Source of the DNA: an uncultured Bacilli bacterium
GTDB taxonomy: Bacteria; Bacillota_I; Bacilli_A; RF39; UBA660
Assembly (NCBI GenBank): GCA_947631655.1
Contig: CANRME010000061.1
Span: 1 to 7,616, forward strand
Reading direction: 5' to 3'
DNA length: 7,616 nt
Shown: positions 1 through 4,612 of the stretch, piece by piece
Layout of the letters: every line of letters begins with the position of its first letter
Position numbering within the stretch: the first letter of the stretch is position 1
Notes under the pieces: model-generated
What the model was told of the DNA's origin: nothing
What the model saw: only the letters and a program-made list of their open reading frames with translations
Database searches by the model: none
Made by a program: the position numbers and the translations under genes

Positions 1-67
1 TGACAACTAACATAGCAAGATATTCCATGCTTCCAAAACCCTTTCTAAAAAAGATATTTTGTATCAT
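1..67 (-). CDS. Partial gene: N-terminus of a Flp/Tad-type pilin or TadE-like pseudopilin
   Basis: A reading frame begins at an ATG (complement of 65-67) and runs off the left edge after 22 codons. It is preceded by a very good Shine-Dalgarno, AGGGGTGAT, about 5 bases upstream. The visible protein reads MIQNIFFRKGFGSMEYLAML followed by VV. It has a short basic leader (R8, K9), then Gly10, then Glu15-Tyr16, then a hydrophobic run. Gly followed five residues later by Glu-Tyr is the class III prepilin peptidase motif (cleavage after Gly) of Flp pilins and TadE/F pseudopilins, which are membrane-inserted subunits of Tad pili. The rest of the protein and the Tad machinery genes lie outside the window, so a pilin-like membrane protein of another family cannot be excluded. 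Start and frame are well supported; the family call is moderate. Confidence 0.55.
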   Translation of the reverse strand, partial: MIQNIFFRKGFGSMEYLAMLVV

Positions 68-156
68 AGAAATCACCCCTCTAGTTGTAAACATCTTTTT
101 GAATCAAAGTGTGAACAAACAGAGGTAAAAACACCACCATGGTATCTCTATATATA

Positions 157-187
157 ATTATAATATACTATCAGTTAACTTGTCTAT
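157..187 (-). promoter_or_regulatory. Putative sigma-A promoter for the pilin-like gene
   Basis: On the minus strand TAGACA (complement of 182-187) matches five of six -35 bases. It is followed by overlapping -10 candidates TATTAT (160-165, 16-bp spacer) and TATAAT (157-162, 19-bp spacer). Transcription would start near 150, giving a leader of about 80 nt before the ATG at 67. No convincing terminator separates this promoter from the 616-residue gene upstream, so read-through from that gene is also possible. Confidence 0.5.
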
Positions 188-205
188 ATTAAATTGTTAA
201 CTTGT
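174..205. repeat. Perfect 10-bp direct repeat at the -35 region (candidate operator)
   Basis: GTTAACTTGT occurs at 174-183 and again at 196-205, so the copies are 22 bp apart, about two helical turns. The first copy overlaps the -35 hexamer of the pilin-like gene's promoter and the second lies just upstream of it. Each contains the palindrome GTTAAC. Tandem same-face sites at this position are typical of an activator or response regulator. The cognate regulator is unknown. The two GTTAAC copies could also pair as a weak RNA stem. Confidence 0.45.
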
Positions 206-222
206 TGTAAAATACTTTTTAT

Positions 223-2073
223 TTATTCATTGCCATCTTGAGCGGTGATGGTTATACGACATGCTTTATAACTATGATCACGTCCACCTAAATATTTAAA
301 GGCAAAAATGCCCGCACCTTTACCAGAAGAAAAACTGTCTCCGCGAGAAAACCACGGTCCAGGTGGTGGAAAATAAGAAGCGTCATCATACCAAGCACCA
401 TTATCAATATTATCCAATAATATTAATGTTTCTCTAGTGGCATCTCCTAGATGACCTCTTTCATACGTAGTACCAATTTTACTATATTCATATGCCTCAT
501 AATATTTTTTTTGAGGTTGTTCTTCAAATTCAGAAACTCCAGGATTAAAGTTACCGTTTACATCGACTATATTTCCCATAACAATTTCTGCAGTTCCCCC
601 ATTCATATCATATACACCATAGATATTATCAGTTGTTGAGGCATGTACGCCATAAATATTCTTCCATTTATTAAGTTCTTCACAAACAGCTGGAGTAGAA
701 TTAAAATCAGCATCCTCACTATCATTTGGGCTTTTAGAGCATCCCGTTATCCAGTGAACATTGTTTATCCAAATTTCACATCCTCCACTTACACAAGTAT
801 CTTTATCAATGTACCTGCCATACTTTGAGCTTGATAAATATGCAACAGCACCCCAATCCATATTTTTCATCACATGAGTATCTATTTCACTAGAGTTTAA
901 ATTATACTTATCAGCATATTTTGTATCTATATCTCTTATTGCATAAAATTGAGTTGCCAAAGTAGTCCTTCTATATGGTATATACTCTGGCAAAACATAT
1001 AAATCTGGTGCACTACCACCATCTACAACTCCAACTTCAAACTTTCCTACCCAGATGCCTGGTAATTCTGTATCACCAAAGGTGAATGCCGGATGAGTAT
1101 ACCAGTTACCATTTATATCGTTTTCACATGTTTCTTTTCCATTTGTTTCTATAGTACATGTTACATTTCCTGTACTTGTTATACCTTTTTCAAATTCGAT
1201 ATTTATCATTTGAGGATTAGACGTTTCACCAGCTACTGCATTAAATAATTGATATTTGTATCTTGGTATCCATACATACATTTGAAGTATATCTTCTTCG
1301 GTTATGGCTTGATTTATTCTTAATGTCCCATCTTCTTTATAAAATTTGTTTCTTATTTCTTCATTTGTGTTATCTATTAAGACGGCATTCCCCCATTTAT
1401 GTTCATCATAGTTATACCATTCTTTTGTTATATCTGCTATCTTCATGGTATTATCTTCATTAAATGTTATTGGTATTAATCCTTGATATAATTTTGGACG
1501 ATTTGCTCCTGAATTATCCTTATATGGTTCTTGGTATTCATATAATCTTACATCTGTTTCACTATCTACTTCTATTTTGAATTTTACTTTTTTGTTGGCA
1601 TTATCATTTTGATTAGAATTATCTTTTTTAAAATTTAAAGTTAAGGTATAATTATCTATCCCTTTTTCTTTTATTTCATTTTCTATTACTATATATCCAT
1701 CTTCATAGGGTAATACTTTTTCTGGTTGTTGTTCTCCATTTTTAGTTAAGGTATATTTTAAATCATTATAATCTTCAAATTCATTATTTTCTATATTTAT
1801 CTTTATATTATATTTAGTATCTAAATTACCAGTATTTTCTACTTTAAATTGTTTAGTTAATGAATCTCCTGGTATAGCATTATTTAAAGTTACAATATTA
1901 GAATCAGTATAAGTTATTTTCATAGTACCTGCTGTTACTGTCATTTCTTCTGCTTTATCATTACCTATTATATTAGCAGTAAAATATGCATAAGATACTG
2001 ATATAATACAAAGTATATTTATACTTACTACGGATATTAATAATATCAATGATTTTTTATCAAATAATTTCAT
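223..2073 (-). CDS. Secreted TasA-like/FGE-like (C-type lectin fold) surface protein, candidate DGR target
   Basis: 616 residues, not matched to a named gene. Residues 8-29 form a hydrophobic signal or anchor segment ending SYAYF, as in SipW-processed TasA/camelysin proteins. Residues 45-170 resemble the TasA-type beta domain (PGDSLTKQFKVENTGN at 68-83 is close to TasA). Residues 195-345 are a linker domain with a YVWIPRYKYQL motif (266-276) and HPAFTFGD. Residues 400-609 look like the formylglycine-generating-enzyme/C-type-lectin fold: WGAVAYLSSSKYG (407-419), GVYDMNGGTAE (486-496, compare the FGE motif VxDMxGNVWEW) and PWFSRG (573-578). No FGE catalytic pattern is evident, so a binding rather than enzymatic role is inferred. 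The last 50 residues match the layout of DGR variable regions and are clearly GC-richer than the N-terminal part. Start: ATG with AGGGA about 8 bases upstream and an extended -10 promoter. The protein is probably exported and displayed on the surface. Confidence 0.7.
   Translation of the reverse strand: MKLFDKKSLILLISVVSINILCIISVSYAYFTANIIGNDKAEEMTVTAGTMKITYTDSNIVTLNNAIPGDSLTKQFKVENTGNLDTKYNIKINIENNEFEDYNDLKYTLTKNGEQQPEKVLPYEDGYIVIENEIKEKGIDNYTLTLNFKKDNSNQNDNANKKVKFKIEVDSETDVRLYEYQEPYKDNSGANRPKLYQGLIPITFNEDNTMKIADITKEWYNYDEHKWGNAVLIDNTNEEIRNKFYKEDGTLRINQAITEEDILQMYVWIPRYKYQLFNAVAGETSNPQMINIEFEKGITSTGNVTCTIETNGKETCENDINGNWYTHPAFTFGDTELPGIWVGKFEVGVVDGGSAPDLYVLPEYIPYRRTTLATQFYAIRDIDTKYADKYNLNSSEIDTHVMKNMDWGAVAYLSSSKYGRYIDKDTCVSGGCEIWINNVHWITGCSKSPNDSEDADFNSTPAVCEELNKWKNIYGVHASTTDNIYGVYDMNGGTAEIVMGNIVDVNGNFNPGVSEFEEQPQKKYYEAYEYSKIGTTYERGHLGDATRETLILLDNIDNGAWYDDASYFPPPGPWFSRGDSFSSGKGAGIFAFKYLGGRDHSYKACRITITAQDGNE
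256..393 (-). other. Candidate DGR variable region (C-type lectin variable segment)
   Basis: Residues 561-606 of the large secreted protein follow the pattern W-Y-(6)-P-(3)-P-W-F-x-R-G-(5)-G-x-x-A-G-I-F-x-F-x-x-x-G-...-R. This is the conserved scaffold with variable positions seen in C-terminal variable regions of diversity-generating retroelement targets. Five successive codons at 268-282 (Arg, Asp, His, Ser, Tyr) all end in T, as expected if each derived from an AAT template codon by adenine mutagenesis. The Lys codons (AAA) are not explained by AAY templates. A hand count gives about 41% G+C over 251-390, against about 17% at 1801-1860 in the same gene. No template repeat or reverse transcriptase is in the window, so this could equally be a non-diversified relative. 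Confidence 0.45.
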
Positions 2074-2097
2074 ACTATTTCCCTACTTTCTAAATAT

Positions 2098-2106
2098 AGT
2101 ATAACA
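2098..2106 (-). promoter_or_regulatory. Extended -10 promoter of the large secreted-protein gene
   Basis: The minus strand reads TGTTATACT: an extended -10 TG, one base, then TATACT (five of six). A recognisable -35 box is absent, which is usual for extended -10 promoters. Transcription would start near 2091, giving a leader of about 18 nt that holds the AGGGA ribosome site. The inverted repeat at 2121-2166 lies immediately upstream, so a bound regulator could control this promoter. Confidence 0.55.
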
Positions 2107-2113
2107 TAAATGT

Positions 2114-2171
2114 GGCTGGTAGCCTATATATTTTTTTATATTTTAATTACAAAATATATATAGGCTGGTGG
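2114..2171. promoter_or_regulatory. Inverted repeat with flanking GGCTGGT direct repeat in the divergent intergenic region
   Basis: AGCCTATATAT at 2121-2131 is the exact reverse complement of 2156-2166 (11 bp), around an AT-only-like centre. GGCTGGT occurs at 2114-2120 and again at 2163-2169. The second copy runs into the regulator's ribosome site GGTGG (2167-2171). AGCC at 2121-2124 can pair either with the adjacent GGCT (2114-2117) or with the distant GGCT (2163-2166), so two alternative stems are possible in RNA. Placement between two divergent genes, one an XRE regulator, suggests an autoregulatory operator. A leader-RNA role is the alternative. Confidence 0.45.
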
Positions 2172-2176
2172 TACAT

Positions 2177-2419
2177 ATGAAGAAAAAAGCTTATTATAAC
2201 GGGGATGAATACTACTATACAATTATTAGAAAAAATGTAAAAAAATATCGCAAAGAGAATAAGCTAACTCAACAAGATTTAGCCGATATGACGGAAATGT
2301 CTCGAGAATATATTTGTGATATTGAAAATGAAAGTCGTAATAAACATTTAACTATTGCTGTATTAGGTAGAATTGCTGAGGCTTTAAATGTACCAATTGC
2401 TTACTTTTTTAAAGAATAA
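2177..2419 (+). CDS. Small XRE/Cro-CI family helix-turn-helix regulator
   Basis: 80 residues from the preferred ATG at 2177. A GTG nine bases upstream (2168) is in frame but lies inside the ribosome site GGTGG (2167-2171), which is correctly spaced 5 bases from the ATG. The N-terminal 15 residues are Tyr/Lys-rich. A Cro/CI-type five-helix domain then fills the protein: VKKYRKENKLTQQDLADMTE contains the first helices, MSREYICDIENESRNKHLTI the recognition helix and the next loop, and VLGRIAEALNVPIAYFF the conserved end. No effector, peptidase or membrane domain is attached, so it is a bare DNA-binding repressor or activator. It is divergent from the 616-residue secreted protein and convergent with the Cys-rich protein gene. 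Autoregulation and control of the secreted protein are inferred from position. Confidence 0.85.
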   Translation: MKKKAYYNGDEYYYTIIRKNVKKYRKENKLTQQDLADMTEMSREYICDIENESRNKHLTIAVLGRIAEALNVPIAYFFKE

Positions 2420-2423
2420 GAAA

Positions 2424-2451
2424 AGAGATTCTTTAGCGAGAATCTCTATTT
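2424..2451. terminator. Bidirectional intrinsic terminator between convergent genes
   Basis: AGAGATTCT (2424-2432) and AGAATCTCT (2439-2447) form a perfect 9-bp stem with a 6-base loop TTAGCG. On the plus strand it is followed by ATTTTATTG, and on the minus strand by TTTTCTTATTC. It therefore serves the XRE gene, which ends 4 bases before it, and the convergent Cys-rich protein gene. The latter's TAG stop (complement of 2446-2448) sits in the base of the stem, an economical overlap. Confidence 0.8.
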
Positions 2452-4587
2452 TATTGTAACATTTTCTAAGGTTTCGGAAGAAGCTATTCTTTGATTACCA
2501 GTTCTTTCCCAACCTTCTAATTCGGTTTTAAGGCTCCAAGTATATTCATATTTGGCTTCTTCTATTACATGAGGAGATGGGTATACACAGTGGACATCTT
2601 TTTTAATACAGATTGTACCTTCTTTGATATAACCACTAGGGCATTCATAACCTCTTATAGCCCCTTGTTTTTTCTTAACACATTTATCATCTACTAAGGT
2701 AGCATTAGTATCTTCACAATAGTAATTGCCATCTACTTGAACTGTCTTAGTACATTTGGTATTTTCGCCGTCTTCAGTTTTAACGTATCCTTCGGGACAG
2801 CTATATTCATAAATATCTTCTTTTTCTACTTCAGTAGTTTTATAACATGTTGTTCCATCTAGAGTATAACCTTCAGGACAAGTATAAGTAGTTGTTCCTT
2901 CATTTTTAGTAGCATCATAGGTTTTAGTACAATGTGCTCCATCACTAGTTTTAGTATAACCTGCTGGACAATCATCATATTTTTCTGGAATATTCTCAAT
3001 TTTGGCTGAATAAGAATCTTCTCTTTCACATGTATGATTATTACTATTATAATTGCCGCCTTGATCACATGTATATGTTGAGTTAGTTGTTGTACAGCTA
3101 GCAGTATATGATGAGGTACTATAACATGTACCGTTTACTGGGTTTGAACCATCGGCACAGCTTTGAGTTACATTTCCCCCAGAACAAGATATTTCACATT
3201 GACTACCTACTAATTTACCACTTGTACAATAATAGTAAGCATCTCTAGTTTCAGTATAATAAACGTAATCGCAAACTCCTGCTCTTGTACAAGCTGTACT
3301 TTCATTAACTAATCTTTTTCTTATAGTATCTTCAGTATATGTTGATAAGGTTTTAGAAGAAGAGTGTTCAATTTTTATTGGGTTACCCCAGTTGGTATAT
3401 CCTACATCGGCTTTTCGATATTGACAAGTTCTTGGAGTAGTTGAGGTTTGAGCTGGACTTTGGGAAGTTTTAATACATTGATTACCAGACATAGAACCAC
3501 CATTTGGACAACTACAGCTTGTTGAACCTTTATGTTGAGTAGCTCCATATATTGTTGTTTTTACACAAGTTGAACCTCTTAAAGTCCAACCATCATCACA
3601 AACTTTAATTGTTTCACCTGGTATTACATCTGCATCAAGAGTAATAATACATTTAGTACCACTTAAAGTTCCACCATTTTCACAAGTATAACTTGTTGAA
3701 CCAGGAACAACAGTAGCATCAACATATTTAATACATGTATTATTATTTAAAGTATATCCTTCGGGACAGCTTTCTTTAGTTTCAACGTATTCTTTAATAG
3801 GATCGGCCGTAACTTCTACACTACCAGTAGTATTTATTTTAGCATCTTCTATTTCTTCAACATCTGGGAAGTATAATACTGTAGCATTTATTTGGTCACC
3901 AAAAGTTATTTTATAACATTTGTTACCTTTTCTTTCATAACCAGCTGGACAAGTATATTCTGTTTTACCAGCAGATATTAAACGACGATATTCAAATTCA
4001 TAAATGTTTCCACCTTTATCGCCTTCGATTTCATTAGCATCTATAACAATATCAGAATCAGCATCAGTATTGGAATTATTATTTTCTTCTGGTTCATTAC
4101 TATTTGTTTCATTGTCAATAATTTCACTATCAGAATCATCATTTTCATTAGGATTAATAGGTGTAGGTTCAGAAACACTAGTAGTTTCAATACTATCTAG
4201 AATATATTCTTCTTTAGAGTCACAACTTAAATTAACTTTTAAAGAATATTCAGTATCACTATTTTTAGTAACTTGGGCATAAGAATTTTTAGCATCACAA
4301 GCTTTATTTTCAGAATCAGTAAAAGGAACAATTAATTTACTTTCTTCCATTTTATCTAGGGTAATAACTTTAGAATCACCAATTTTTAATGGTAATTTAT
4401 CGCCTTTAAAATAATCTTTAGCAGCAGCTTTCATATTATTTAAATTATTTGTAAATACTTCATTTTTATAAGCTTTATTATTAGTTTTAGGAATTATCCA
4501 AAATAAGATACCTATAATTAATACTACTAATAATAATTTAAAGATTATTCCTAACCAATTTATTTTATATGTTTTTTCTTCGTACAT
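2446..4587 (-). CDS. Single-pass membrane protein with about 13 two-cysteine CPxGY repeats
   Basis: 713 residues from the chosen ATG at 4587; a second ATG lies at 4593 (715 residues). GGAGG (complement of 4596-4600) is 8 bases from the 4587 ATG but only 2 from the other. Numbering below uses the longer form. Residues 12-35 are one transmembrane helix. Residues 36-135 form a small domain (NLNNMKAAAKDYF, ITLDKMEESKLIVPF, with Cys99 and Cys124) that recalls pilin-like proteins, weakly. Residues 137-195 are an acidic Asn/Glu/Asp/Ser linker. Residues 212-667 carry repeats of the form C-P-x-G-Y-(5-7)-C-x-K, interrupted at 385-450 by an insert with its own cysteines. The C-terminus (681-715) ends with a Trp-containing segment. 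The many paired cysteines imply an oxidised extracellular stalk or adhesin. It is the second gene of an operon, 25 bases after its partner. No named family is recognised. Confidence 0.75.
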   Translation of the reverse strand: MYEEKTYKINWLGIIFKLLLVVLIIGILFWIIPKTNNKAYKNEVFTNNLNNMKAAAKDYFKGDKLPLKIGDSKVITLDKMEESKLIVPFTDSENKACDAKNSYAQVTKNSDTEYSLKVNLSCDSKEEYILDSIETTSVSEPTPINPNENDDSDSEIIDNETNSNEPEENNNSNTDADSDIVIDANEIEGDKGGNIYEFEYRRLISAGKTEYTCPAGYERKGNKCYKITFGDQINATVLYFPDVEEIEDAKINTTGSVEVTADPIKEYVETKESCPEGYTLNNNTCIKYVDATVVPGSTSYTCENGGTLSGTKCIITLDADVIPGETIKVCDDGWTLRGSTCVKTTIYGATQHKGSTSCSCPNGGSMSGNQCIKTSQSPAQTSTTPRTCQYRKADVGYTNWGNPIKIEHSSSKTLSTYTEDTIRKRLVNESTACTRAGVCDYVYYTETRDAYYYCTSGKLVGSQCEISCSGGNVTQSCADGSNPVNGTCYSTSSYTASCTTTNSTYTCDQGGNYNSNNHTCEREDSYSAKIENIPEKYDDCPAGYTKTSDGAHCTKTYDATKNEGTTTYTCPEGYTLDGTTCYKTTEVEKEDIYEYSCPEGYVKTEDGENTKCTKTVQVDGNYYCEDTNATLVDDKCVKKKQGAIRGYECPSGYIKEGTICIKKDVHCVYPSPHVIEEAKYEYTWSLKTELEGWERTGNQRIASSETLENVTIK
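2593..3960 (-). repeat. Coding array of short Cys repeats
   Basis: About 13 degenerate units of roughly 20-40 residues, each with two cysteines, encoded within the Cys-rich surface protein. Examples are YTCPAGYERKGNKCYK, SCPEGYTLNNNTCIK, YTCPEGYTLDGTTCYK and YECPSGYIKEGTICIK. Units at the two ends (residues 212-290 and 540-667) keep CPxGY best. The middle units are diverged, with CENGG, CPNGG, CADGS and CDQGG. At DNA level GGACAAGTATA and GGACAGCT-type segments recur at 2783-2890 and 3750-3962, consistent with duplication followed by drift. Confidence 0.7.
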
Positions 4588-4612
4588 AACCATAACCTCC
4601 TTATTAATTTAT

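Noticed and set aside
81..140. A 19-codon minus-strand frame in the leader of the pilin-like gene, ending at the gene's ribosome site
   Set aside because: Its ATG has no convincing ribosome site, and a frame this short arises easily by chance. The stop overlapping the next ribosome site is suggestive of a leader peptide but not enough to call one.
451..828. Two short plus-strand frames
   Set aside because: They lie opposite the secreted-protein gene, lack ribosome sites, and have compositions expected from the antisense of a coding frame.
400..870. True formylglycine-generating enzyme (sulfatase maturase)
   Set aside because: The fold motifs are present, but the protein is an exported fusion and no catalytic cysteine arrangement is evident, so a binding domain is more likely.
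1263..1463. Short plus-strand hydrophobic frame
   Set aside because: It is antisense to the secreted protein; the Leu/His/Tyr-rich content is the mirror of its codons.
2859..3068. Short minus-strand frame inside the Cys-repeat gene
   Set aside because: It overlaps in another frame of the same strand and its Ile/Lys-rich content is a frame-shift shadow.
2593..3960. CRISPR array
   Set aside because: Recurring GGACAAGTATA-type segments are irregularly spaced, degenerate and in frame with a long protein, so they are coding repeats.
4004..4282. Ser/Leu-rich plus-strand frame
   Set aside because: It is antisense to the acidic linker of the Cys-repeat protein, whose Glu/Asp/Asn codons produce Ser/Leu/Ile on the other strand.
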